Shown: piece after piece, positions 1-5,743 of the stretch
Position numbering within the stretch: the stretch's first letter is position 1
Layout: each line of letters starts with the position of its first letter
From: an uncultured Prevotellaceae bacterium
GTDB lineage: Bacteria > Bacteroidota > Bacteroidia > Bacteroidales > Bacteroidaceae
Reading direction: 5' to 3'
Assembly: GCA_937892315.1 (NCBI GenBank)
Contig: CALAVF010000006.1
Span: 1 to 5,771 of the forward strand
Length of the DNA stretch: 5,771 nt
Made by a program: the position numbers and the translations under genes
The notes under the pieces: generated by a model
The model's database searches: none
What the model saw: only the letters and a program-made list of their open reading frames with translations
Told to the model about the DNA's origin: nothing

Positions 1-1704
1 CACCTTCATCCAGTAGCAGCGTCCTTTTTGTGTGAAGAACATCATGGTGTTGTGCGTGTTGGCAGGATAGATGAACTCGATGAAGTCCTTGTCGCGTGCC
101 GAACCGCCCTTCACGCCGATGCCACCACGAGCCTGTGTGTGGAACTCGGTGAGCGTGGTGCGTTTGATGTAGCCGAGATGGCTGACCGTCACGACCACCT
201 CTTCCTTAGCATAGAACTGCTCTGGGTCGAAGTTCTCGCTGGCGGTGATGTCGATTTCAGTCTTGCGTTCATCACCCCACTTTTCTTTCACTTCGAGGAG
301 TTCGTCCTTCATCACCTTCTTGCACAGTTCGTCGTCGGTGAGAATCTGCTCCAAATAGGCAATGAGTTTCTGCAATTCGTCGAACTCGGCGTGCAGTTTG
401 TCCTGCTCCAGACCTGTGAGGGCACGCAGACGCATGTTGACAATTTCGCGAGCCTGAATCTCGTCGAGGTTGAAGCGAGCCATCAAGTTCTCCATTGCTT
501 CCTGTGGGTTCTTGGCGGCACGGATGATGTGTACCACTTCGTCGATATTGTCGCTGGCGATGATGAGACCTTCCAAGATGTGTGAACGCTCCTCAGCCTT
601 CCGCTTGTCGTACTTTGTGCGACGAATCACCACGTCGTGGCGGTGATTGACGAAGTAGCGGATGCAGTCTTTCAGAGAGAGTTGCTTTGGACGACGGTCG
701 GCAATGGCAATGCAGTTCACGGCAAAGGTGCTCTGCAAGTCGGTGAGTTTGAAGAGTTTGTTGCGAACCACGTTGGCGTTGGCGTCACGTTTGATGTCGA
801 TGACGATACGCATACCTTCGCGGTCTGACTCATCGTTCACGTTGCTGATGCCGTCAATCTTCTTCTCGTTCACCAAAGCGGCAATCTTCTTAATCAGTTC
901 TGATTTGTTGACGTTGTAAGGGATTTCGTTGACGATAATCTTGTCGTGTCCACCTTCTGTCTCAATCTCTGTCTTCGAGCGGATAACGATACGCCCACGA
1001 CCAGTCTCGTATGCCTCACGGATGCCGTCGATACCACAGATGATACCACCTGTTGGGAAGTCTGGACCCTTCACATACTGCATCAGTTCTGTGCTGGTCA
1101 GTTCGGGGTTGTCGATGTAGGCAACACATCCGTCAATCACTTCAGAAAGGTTGTGGGTTGGAATGTTGGTTGCCATACCTACTGCAATACCAGTGGCACC
1201 ATTCACCAGCAGATTGGGGATGCGAGTCGGGAGAACGGTTGGCTCTTTCTCCGAGTTGTCGAAGTTGTCCACCATATCGACCGTTTCCTTGTCGATGTCT
1301 TGAAGCATTGCCTCACCCAGTTTGCTGAGGCGTGCCTCGGTGTAACGCATGGCGGCAGCACCGTCACCGTCCACAGAGCCGAAGTTTCCTTGTCCTTCGA
1401 CGAGGGTGTATCGCATTGCCCACGGCTGTGCCAGACGCACCAAGGCACCGTAAACGGACGAGTCGCCGTGAGGGTGGAGGTGACCGAGCACATCACCCAC
1501 GATACGGGCACACTTTACCGTTGGTTTGTCTGAGGTGTTGCCGTGCTTGTCCATCGAGTAGAGGATGCGGCGGTGAACAGGCTTGAAACCGTCACGAACT
1601 TCAGGAAGGGCACGAGCCACAATGACTGACATGGAGTAGTCAATGTAACTCTTCTTCATCGTTTCGTTGATCTCAACTTTAATAATTCTGTCTAAATCTT
1701 CCAT
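1..1704 (-). CDS. gyrA: DNA gyrase subunit A, N-terminal 568 residues (partial, runs off left edge)
   Basis: GyrA is the DNA-cleaving and rejoining subunit of the A2B2 gyrase that introduces negative supercoils using ATP. The frame is open from the ATG at 1704 to base 1. Visible landmarks are the winged-helix region with [18 protein letters not shown] (about residues 31-48), the quinolone-region motif [14 protein letters not shown] (77-90), the catalytic Tyr121 in [10 protein letters not shown], and the DNA-bending Ile173 in [12 protein letters not shown]. The coiled-coil gate segment [14 protein letters not shown] lies in the low 400s. A GyrA-box equivalent, QARGGIG (524-530), opens the C-terminal beta-pinwheel, which marks this as gyrase A rather than topoisomerase IV ParC. 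Full-length GyrA is usually 800-900 residues, so about a third is missing. The start fits the family N-terminus (MEDLDRI). No Shine-Dalgarno precedes it, which is normal in Bacteroidetes. Gly86 sits where E. coli has Asp87. Confidence 0.97.
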   Translation of the reverse strand, partial: MEDLDRIIKVEINETMKKSYIDYSMSVIVARALPEVRDGFKPVHRRILYSMDKHGNTSDKPTVKCARIVGDVLGHLHPHGDSSVYGALVRLAQPWAMRYTLVEGQGNFGSVDGDGAAAMRYTEARLSKLGEAMLQDIDKETVDMVDNFDNSEKEPTVLPTRIPNLLVNGATGIAVGMATNIPTHNLSEVIDGCVAYIDNPELTSTELMQYVKGPDFPTGGIICGIDGIREAYETGRGRIVIRSKTEIETEGGHDKIIVNEIPYNVNKSELIKKIAALVNEKKIDGISNVNDESDREGMRIVIDIKRDANANVVRNKLFKLTDLQSTFAVNCIAIADRRPKQLSLKDCIRYFVNHRHDVVIRRTKYDKRKAEERSHILEGLIIASDNIDEVVHIIRAAKNPQEAMENLMARFNLDEIQAREIVNMRLRALTGLEQDKLHAEFDELQKLIAYLEQILTDDELCKKVMKDELLEVKEKWGDERKTEIDITASENFDPEQFYAKEEVVVTVSHLGYIKRTTLTEFHTQARGGIGVKGGSARDKDFIEFIYPANTHNTMMFFTQKGRCYWMKV

Positions 1705-1744
1705 GTATTGTGTGATAAAAACTATTATATATTAAATATGTGTA

Positions 1745-1775
1745 CAAAGTTAGGATTTAAAGTTGACATACCGAA
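1745..1775 (-). promoter_or_regulatory. Bacteroidetes-type promoter of gyrA
   Basis: On the minus strand TAACTTTG (1752-1745) matches the Bacteroidetes -7 consensus TAnnTTTG exactly. Nineteen bases upstream is TTCG (1775-1772), three of four matches to the -33 TTTG. Transcription would start near 1738-1740, giving an AT-rich leader of about 35 bases before the gyrA ATG. No ribosome-binding purine tract is seen, consistent with translation initiation in this phylum. Confidence 0.7.
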
Positions 1776-1790
1776 CTTTTTAACCTTTAA

Positions 1791-1836
1791 AAACAGAAAA
1801 ATCGCAAAAAACGCTCAAAAGAGGGGCATTTTGCGA
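1791..1836 (-). terminator. Probable intrinsic terminator after the M16 gene
   Basis: An exact 8-base inverted repeat, TCGCAAAA (1802-1809) and TTTTGCGA (1829-1836), encloses 19 bases that hold a smaller CTC-TTTT-GAG hairpin. Read on the minus strand, the stem is followed at once by TTTTTCTGTTTTT. It lies about 110 bases past the M16 stop codon and just before the gyrA promoter, the right place to separate the two transcripts. The stem is AT-rich, so its strength is uncertain. Confidence 0.5.
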
Positions 1837-1923
1837 CTTAGAGGCAAAAATCGAGGGGTGGTCGTAGCGATAGGCAGAATCGCTTAGAGGGGAATTAAAA
1901 GGGTGCTGAGGATGGAAGAGGGG
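1821..1923. repeat. Four evenly spaced GAGGGG hexamers in the M16-gyrA gap
   Basis: The hexamer GAGGGG occurs at 1821, 1853, 1887 and 1918, with steps of 32, 34 and 31 bases. The flanking bases are only loosely alike. A small inverted repeat, AGCGAT (1866-1871) and ATCGCT (1879-1884), lies between copies two and three. The array fills most of the 242-base gap between the M16 stop and the gyrA start and sits upstream of the gyrA promoter. It may be decayed repeats, a protein-binding array or chance. Confidence 0.35.
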
Positions 1924-1946
1924 AGATGCCGTTTTCTTGACGAACC

Positions 1947-3218
1947 TCATTTCCCGTGTGCCACAGCGATGAGAAGTTCGTCTGGGGAAAAGTATTTCTG
2001 GGCACTCTGCATGATGTCCTCAGGGGTGATCGATTGGATTTGTTGCTGTTCTTGCAGCAGGTCGTTGAGGGTGCGTCCTTGTGCTCGTTGGTGCATCAGC
2101 AGTGTGCTGAGTGACAGAGACACTTCCGTGGTGCAGCAGAACTGTCCGAGCATGAAATTGCGGGCATTGTCCAGTTCCTCATTGCTGACAGGGTGTTGCT
2201 GCATGTCGGCGATGTCTTTCTTGATTTCTTCGATGCATCGTACCACGTGTTCCCGTGGCGTCTCCGTCGCAATGATAAAGATGTTGTTGTATGGAATGGG
2301 GTAGAAGGTAGAGCCGATGCCGTAGGTGAAACCCAACCGTTCGCGGATGTTCTTCATCAGTCGGCTGCCGAAATAGCCGCCGATGATGACCGATGACAGG
2401 TGTATGGCAGGGAAGTCGGCAGATGATGCGTCTGGAAGGACTTTGCCCAACCGAAGTCCTGATTGCACCGATGGAACATTGAGGGTTGTTTCGTGCATCA
2501 TCTGTGACGGAGAAACGATGTCTGCCCGCTGATAGGCGTGTGGATGCGGTTCGCCACAAGGGATACTTCCCAATTGGCTGTTCACTAATGCCAAAAGTGC
2601 ATCATCTACATTTCCTGTCACATAGATGACCGCATTGGAAAGGGTGATGAACCGCTGATGATAAGCCAGCAGGTCTTCACGTCGAATGCTCTGATAAGCC
2701 TGCTCATCCACATATTGTGCGGCAGGATGGTGGAAGCCTAACAGTTGCTGATAGAAAACACGTTTGCTGACGTATGCCACTTTTTGTTCGCTCACCTGAT
2801 AAGAGAGGTAACTTTCTTCAATGGCATTGTCGAATAGCGGTTGCTCGTAGGTGGGCGAAATGATGATTTCACGGAAGAGCGGTAACACATCGGGAAGGGT
2901 GCGACGCAGACCGTTCAGGCGTAAAAAGCCGTAGTTGATAGTGGCATCCGTCGTGATGGTTGCTCCGTAATAATCCAGTTTGTCCGAGAGAAATTCAGCC
3001 GTGAAACTTTCTGTGCCCGACTTGATTTGCTGCAAGGCAAGGTTGCTTTGCAGTTTTTTCTCCTGCACCCATTGTCCACCGAAAAACATGATGCTGATAG
3101 TCACCAGTTCTGTGGATGGCATGGGGATGACATTCACTTCCACCCCATTGTCGAGGTGGATGGGTGCTGGCAAAGTCGGCACTTGTGGATGAATGATATT
3201 TAGCGGTGGTTGCTGCAA
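1947..3218 (-). CDS. M16-family (insulinase/processing-peptidase fold) protein without the zinc site; 5' end probably cut at the junction
   Basis: This is a roughly 420-residue protein with the two-domain layout of small bacterial M16B proteins. The N-terminal domain opens with LDNGVEVNVI (22-31). The segment before LDYYGATI (81-88), where peptidases carry HXXEH, reads NLALQQIKSGT (59-69), so both His and the Glu are missing and it should not be an active metallopeptidase by itself. The C-terminal domain keeps the family signature GGYFGSRLMKNIRERLGFTYGIG (split here as residues 280-302, with Arg292 and Tyr299). Inactive M16B subunits commonly pair with an active one, so a role as partner subunit is inferred; no partner gene is visible. 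The first usable codon is TTG at 3218. The frame stays open upstream to a stop at 3249-3251 with no ATG, so the native start was probably lost at the contig junction. Confidence 0.85.
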   Translation of the reverse strand: MQQPPLNIIHPQVPTLPAPIHLDNGVEVNVIPMPSTELVTISIMFFGGQWVQEKKLQSNLALQQIKSGTESFTAEFLSDKLDYYGATITTDATINYGFLRLNGLRRTLPDVLPLFREIIISPTYEQPLFDNAIEESYLSYQVSEQKVAYVSKRVFYQQLLGFHHPAAQYVDEQAYQSIRREDLLAYHQRFITLSNAVIYVTGNVDDALLALVNSQLGSIPCGEPHPHAYQRADIVSPSQMMHETTLNVPSVQSGLRLGKVLPDASSADFPAIHLSSVIIGGYFGSRLMKNIRERLGFTYGIGSTFYPIPYNNIFIIATETPREHVVRCIEEIKKDIADMQQHPVSNEELDNARNFMLGQFCCTTEVSLSLSTLLMHQRAQGRTLNDLLQEQQQIQSITPEDIMQSAQKYFSPDELLIAVAHGK

Positions 3219-3260
3219 GATGAGTGGAGTCAGCAGGTGTTTATGTTCTTAACTTTAAGA
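3219..3260. other. Probable chimeric assembly junction between two genomes
   Basis: To the left, genes have moderate GC, C-ending codons and a Bacteroidetes promoter. To the right, they are AT-rich with Shine-Dalgarno sites and sigma70-like promoters. The change falls exactly where the M16 frame loses its start and the nucleotidyltransferase frame ends (TAA at 3243-3241). There is no room for an M16 promoter or a nucleotidyltransferase terminator. No insertion-sequence ends, direct repeats or tRNA are seen. The exact base of the join cannot be fixed by eye. Confidence 0.7.
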
Positions 3261-3960
3261 ACTCTTCAGCCCGTTGCAGGTCTTCGGGCGTGTCAATCTC
3301 TGAACATAATAAATTCCTTAAATCGCACCCGTAAATATTGCACCGGCCTTCTAAGTCGTTTAGTGCTTTTTCCGCGTAACATTTGCGATTATCTGACTCG
3401 CAGTACTCTTCTATTTTATTGAGCCATAATAGCCAGTCATTTTTTGAGAGCTTATATAACGGCTGTGCTGTGAGAGCATTATTAAAGAATTCGACTCCGA
3501 CTTTGAGAATTTTATTATCTGAGTCAATAACTGCTTTAAAATCTTTTTTCGGCAATGGAACGCTTGAAGAGACGGCCATAACTGAACGGGATTCGCTTAA
3601 AATTTTGTCAAGTGCTTCATTCTCGAAAACTAAATCACCGTGCATAAATAATAAATCGTCGTCCCGCAAAAATTCCCGCGCAAGATAAATACTGTAAATA
3701 TAATTAGTCTCTCTATAGTCAGGATTATCCACGAATTTAATATTAACTGGTAAATCAAGAGTTCTGCAATAATTCATTAAGACTCCTTCACAATATCCAG
3801 TTGTAATAATAATTTCAGTGATTCCCAGTTCTGAGAGCTGCTTTAATTGACGCGATAAAATGGTCTCACCAGGTTTAATTTCAGTTAAGCATTTAGGCTG
3901 TTCACTAGTCAAAACGCCCATTCTTGAACCGAGTCCGGAATTAAGTATTAATGCTTTCAT
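3241..3960 (-). CDS. Nucleotidyltransferase (LicC-like / sugar-phosphate NTP transferase family)
   Basis: This 239-residue protein is a complete single-domain nucleotidyltransferase of Rossmann-like fold, the usual size for LicC-type CTP:phosphocholine cytidylyltransferases. Such enzymes join an NTP to a phosphorylated small molecule, releasing pyrophosphate. The N-terminus MKALILNSGLGSRMG followed by QPKCL (about 1-25) is the nucleotide-binding loop with its Lys, although Ser8 replaces the more usual Ala. Asp109 in MHGDLVF and Asp223 in EIDTPED fit the two metal ligands. ETNYIYSIYLA (84-94) resembles the NIYSLYLA stretch of the phosphocholine/phosphoalcohol branch. The substrate cannot be read from sequence; phosphocholine or another surface-polymer precursor is inferred. 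No good ribosome site precedes the ATG. A 20-codon frame with its own site ends two bases upstream, suggesting translational coupling. The stop lies at the contig junction, so the last few residues could be affected. Confidence 0.85.
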   Translation of the reverse strand: MKALILNSGLGSRMGVLTSEQPKCLTEIKPGETILSRQLKQLSELGITEIIITTGYCEGVLMNYCRTLDLPVNIKFVDNPDYRETNYIYSIYLAREFLRDDDLLFMHGDLVFENEALDKILSESRSVMAVSSSVPLPKKDFKAVIDSDNKILKVGVEFFNNALTAQPLYKLSKNDWLLWLNKIEEYCESDNRKCYAEKALNDLEGRCNIYGCDLRNLLCSEIDTPEDLQRAEEFLKLRT

Positions 3961-3962
3961 GA

Positions 3963-4025
3963 TTAATTTTTTGTGTTGTCTGAGTGAATTAATAAAACTT
4001 TTTGATCGATTAAAATTTTACGCAT
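3963..4025 (-). CDS. 20-codon upstream reading frame, possible leader peptide
   Basis: ATG at 4025 opens a 20-residue frame (MRKILIDQKV at the start, HSDNTKN at the end) that stops with TAA at 3965-3963, only two bases before the nucleotidyltransferase ATG and in another frame. It has a recognisable ribosome site, GGGAG (4039-4035), nine bases before the ATG, and a promoter just upstream, whereas the nucleotidyltransferase ATG has no site of its own. Ribosomes ending here could restart on the next gene. The peptide has no run of one amino acid suggesting attenuation, and no hairpin pair was found. It could equally be a chance frame. Confidence 0.45.
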   Translation of the reverse strand: MRKILIDQKVLLIHSDNTKN

Positions 4026-4075
4026 AATAAATTACTCCCATTTTAAAATTTTTCATGTTTAATCTGAATAAAAAA

Positions 4076-4084
4076 ATTATATCA
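4076..4084 (-). promoter_or_regulatory. Extended -10 promoter for the leader ORF and nucleotidyltransferase
   Basis: The minus strand reads TGATATAAT (4084-4076), a full TATAAT with the TGn extension, and no convincing -35 box 17 bases upstream, as expected for extended -10 promoters. It lies directly after the T-tract of the preceding terminator and would give a leader of about 45 bases before the ATG at 4025. The same nine bases occur in front of the plus-strand yhaM-like gene. Confidence 0.55.
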
Positions 4085-4097
4085 TTCATAGAAACAT

Positions 4098-4131
4098 AAA
4101 AAACGCCCTCCCGAATAATTTACGAGAAGGC
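4098..4131 (-). terminator. Rho-independent terminator of the acidic coiled-coil gene
   Basis: On the minus strand GCCTTCTCG (4131-4123) pairs over all nine positions with CGGGAGGGC (4113-4105), including two U-G wobbles, around a nine-base AT loop. It is followed by G and six Ts (4103-4098). The stem begins about 20 bases after the TAA of the gene ending at 4152. The wobble pairs work only in the minus-strand transcript, which sets the direction. Confidence 0.85.
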
Positions 4132-4151
4132 ATAAAAATTTTTTCGCGAAA

Positions 4152-4688
4152 TTATTTGCTTAATTCGGCCTTAAGCTGATTAATTTGACTCTCGACTGAA
4201 CGGAGCTCAACACGTAGAGATTCTTTTTTTGATATATCCTGCTCAGTGTTGAGATTTTGCCGTATTCTAGCGCGTTCGAGTTCTAAGTTTTCAAGTTCTG
4301 CCTCGTCATCGCTTGAGTCGTCGTCTTCTGATTCGCTCTCATTTGTAGAAATTGCTGCCGGCGCTCCTCCTTGCTGTGCTTTTCCTGATTCATTTGCACG
4401 GACTGCCATATTATTTGCTTTTGAGTCCTCGCTATTTTCCTTATCCGGTAATTTCTGACCGAGATTTGAAGCTCCTGACTCATCTTCAGGGATCGGGGGT
4501 AAATCGGGCATTTCTTCGCTTAATTCGCCGTTCTCGCTCTGGCCTTCTGATCTCTCGGGTGGAATTTCTGCGGGTTTAGCTTCTTGCATTGCCTCAGGGT
4601 TAAAAGTGTAAGGATTGAAGCTCACAGCCTCCGAGTCTTTCTCTACAAATTCACCGGCTGCGTTTTGAGGTGCGGGATTTGCGCTCAT
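4152..4688 (-). CDS. Acidic low-complexity protein with C-terminal coiled coil, function unknown (main body; start probably at 4764 through a frameshift)
   Basis: I do not recognise this protein. From the ATG at 4688 it is 178 residues with three parts: a Pro/Glu/Ser/Asn-rich, probably disordered stretch (about 1-112), a very acidic cluster ESESEDDDSSDDEAELE (117-133), and a C-terminal helix (about 130-178). There Leu158, Leu162, Val165, Ile169, Leu172 and Leu176 fit heptad spacing for a coiled coil. No signal peptide, membrane span or known catalytic motif is visible. The ATG at 4688 lacks a ribosome site, and this frame is open upstream to 4742. A strong ribosome site and ATG lie at 4764 in the neighbouring frame. 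Removing one base between 4742 and 4651 would join them into a 203-residue protein, so the start given here is probably not the real one. A well-formed terminator follows, supporting a genuine transcribed gene. Confidence 0.65.
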   Translation of the reverse strand: MSANPAPQNAAGEFVEKDSEAVSFNPYTFNPEAMQEAKPAEIPPERSEGQSENGELSEEMPDLPPIPEDESGASNLGQKLPDKENSEDSKANNMAVRANESGKAQQGGAPAAISTNESESEDDDSSDDEAELENLELERARIRQNLNTEQDISKKESLRVELRSVESQINQLKAELSK

Positions 4689-4764
4689 ACTTGAATCCGA
4701 ATAAATTACGGCATTTGCTTTTGCTTGTATTTCCCGCTTGTCTCATCATAGTTTGAATATTCAT
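4651..4764 (-). CDS. 37-codon frame with strong RBS; probable true N-terminus of the acidic protein, split by a one-base shift
   Basis: ATG at 4764 follows AAAGGTGGTC and begins MNIQTMMRQAG. The frame then runs through a basic, unconvincing tail and stops with TGA at 4653-4651, overlapping the acidic-protein gene in another frame. From 4764 to that gene's stop at 4152 is 613 bases, one more than a multiple of three. Skipping one base, for example in GCGGGAAA near 4737-4730, would continue as EIQAKANAVIYSDSS into the acidic protein. A sequencing or assembly error, a real broken gene, or a +1 programmed shift are all possible; the error is simplest. Confidence 0.5.
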   Translation of the reverse strand: MNIQTMMRQAGNTSKSKCRNLFGFKYERKSRTSKRSR

Positions 4765-4770
4765 AAATAA

Positions 4771-4780
4771 GACCACCTTT
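4771..4780 (-). promoter_or_regulatory. Strong Shine-Dalgarno site before the ATG at 4764
   Basis: The minus strand reads AAAGGTGGTC, then six bases, then ATG. AAGGTGG is close to the full anti-Shine-Dalgarno complement and well spaced. It is the best ribosome site in the window and decides that translation should start at 4764 rather than at the unsupported ATG at 4688. Confidence 0.75.
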
Positions 4781-4796
4781 CAAATTTTATAATAAC

Positions 4797-4814
4797 AAAA
4801 CTTGTGAAAGTTTT
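4797..4814. repeat. Short inverted repeat in the divergent intergenic region
   Basis: AAAACTT, GTGA, AAGTTTT is an exact 7-base inverted repeat with a 4-base spacer, upstream of the minus-strand ribosome site and close to an AT-rich TATAAA that might serve as its -10. It might be an operator, but short AT-rich palindromes are common by chance. The rest of 4765-4959 is AT-rich with no RNA gene seen. Confidence 0.3.
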
Positions 4815-4899
4815 ATGAATCTTATCGGATTATTGAGACAATCTTTAAGCGTAAAAATTTATTCATGCCTTGAGAAAATATAATTATAATTCTTCTCAC

Positions 4900-4908
4900 T
4901 GATATAAT
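4900..4908 (+). promoter_or_regulatory. Extended -10 promoter for the yhaM-like gene
   Basis: TGATATAAT, a perfect extended -10 box, lies 51 bases before the ATG at 4960, putting the likely start of transcription near 4915. No good -35 is found 17 bases upstream. The box is identical to the one before the nucleotidyltransferase leader. Confidence 0.55.
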
Positions 4909-4959
4909 AATACAAATTTTTATTAATATTACACATGAAAGGCTAAAAAAATTTCTTCC

Positions 4960-5743
4960 ATGAATAAAAAAGTTATTGATATAAGGGAAGTTAAGCAGCT
5001 CCCAATTAACTCTGAATTTAACGTAAAAGGCGTTGTGTCTCGTCTCACTAGGCGAAAAGATCGCAACGATAGAGCTTTCTGGGACATAACATTAAGCGAT
5101 GAATTCGGCGAACTCACCGGAAAAGTATGGTACGACTCGACATGGTATAGCTTACAAGGCGGGGACAAATTCCCGATAGATCCTGATAACTGCGATTTAA
5201 AATTTGAGGGTTCGAGTCTCGGAGTCATTGGCAAAGTTACTGAATTTCGTGATTTACTGCAATATAATTTTTCTGAAGTCTATTATCTTGATCAAGAAAA
5301 ATATCCGCCGGTCGGTTTTGTAAGACATTCGCCGATTGATTTAAATTATCTCGAGAAAACTTTTAAAGATTTAATTGCCGAAATTAAGCACAATAAATTA
5401 CATGATTTTGTTTTCGCAGTATTTTTCAAGCATGGACTATGGGACAAATTTAAGACTTGGCCGGGGGCTGTTGTGATACATCATGCATATATGAACGGCT
5501 TGCTTGAACACTCTGTATCAATGGCAATGACAGCACGGGATATAGCAAAACACTACGAAAATTTTAAGATTCCCGTAAATATTGATTTAGTCATAGCGGG
5601 CGCATTACTTCACGATATAGGCAAATTAGAATCTTACAATCTCACACCGACACCGCAAAAAACTTTAGACGGAAATATAATAGATCATATTGCTTTAGGT
5701 TATAATTTATTCAGGAAATTAGCAGAGCTTGAAAATCTAGACG
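4960..5743 (+). CDS. yhaM: YhaM-type 3'-5' exoribonuclease (OB fold + HD domain), C-terminus missing
   Basis: YhaM/Cbf1 proteins are cytoplasmic metal-dependent exonucleases that trim RNA (and single-stranded DNA) from the 3' end. Two domains are visible in the usual order. An N-terminal OB fold (about 10-110) has FNVKGVVSRLTRRKDR and the FWDITLSDEFGELTGKVW strands for nucleic-acid binding. An HD hydrolase domain follows, with His174-His175 in VIHHAYMNGLLEHS, His184, the metal-binding His218-Asp219 in ALLHDIGKLES, and His243 in GNIIDHIALGY. The family is about 310 residues; 261 are real here. The last partial codon (5743-5745) runs into adapter, so the apparent ending EIGRAHV with TGA at 5764-5766 is artificial. 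ATG 4960 is the first ATG after an in-frame TGA at 4936. The nearest purine site, GAAAGG (4937-4942), is 17 bases away, unusually far. It diverges from the acidic-protein gene. Confidence 0.85.

Noticed and set aside
28..1586. Several plus-strand frames of 60-195 codons, plus one minus-strand frame at 1203-1511
   Set aside because: All lie inside gyrA, whose minus-strand reading is a full-length match to the family; the others are antisense or out-of-frame shadows made possible by moderate GC.
1903..2559. Plus-strand 133-codon frame and minus-strand 126-codon frame inside the M16 gene
   Set aside because: Low-quality Cys/Ser- or Arg/His-rich translations overlapping a clearly real M16 gene.
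3219..3260. Genuine horizontal transfer or an insertion-sequence boundary at the composition break
   Set aside because: No transposase, integrase, terminal inverted repeat, direct repeat or tRNA is seen, and the adapter at the contig end makes an assembly artefact more likely.
4246..4579. Frames on both strands overlapping the acidic-protein gene
   Set aside because: They are mirror or shifted readings of the Glu/Ser-rich coding sequence, with no ribosome sites.
4742..4764. Possible YbaB/EbfC nucleoid protein, because MNIQTMMRQA resembles its MNxMMKQ start
   Set aside because: The rest of the protein is acidic and disordered with a terminal coiled coil and does not resemble the YbaB fold.
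4929..5234. 101-codon minus-strand frame opposite the yhaM-like gene
   Set aside because: It is antisense to a conserved OB-fold coding region and has no domain signature.
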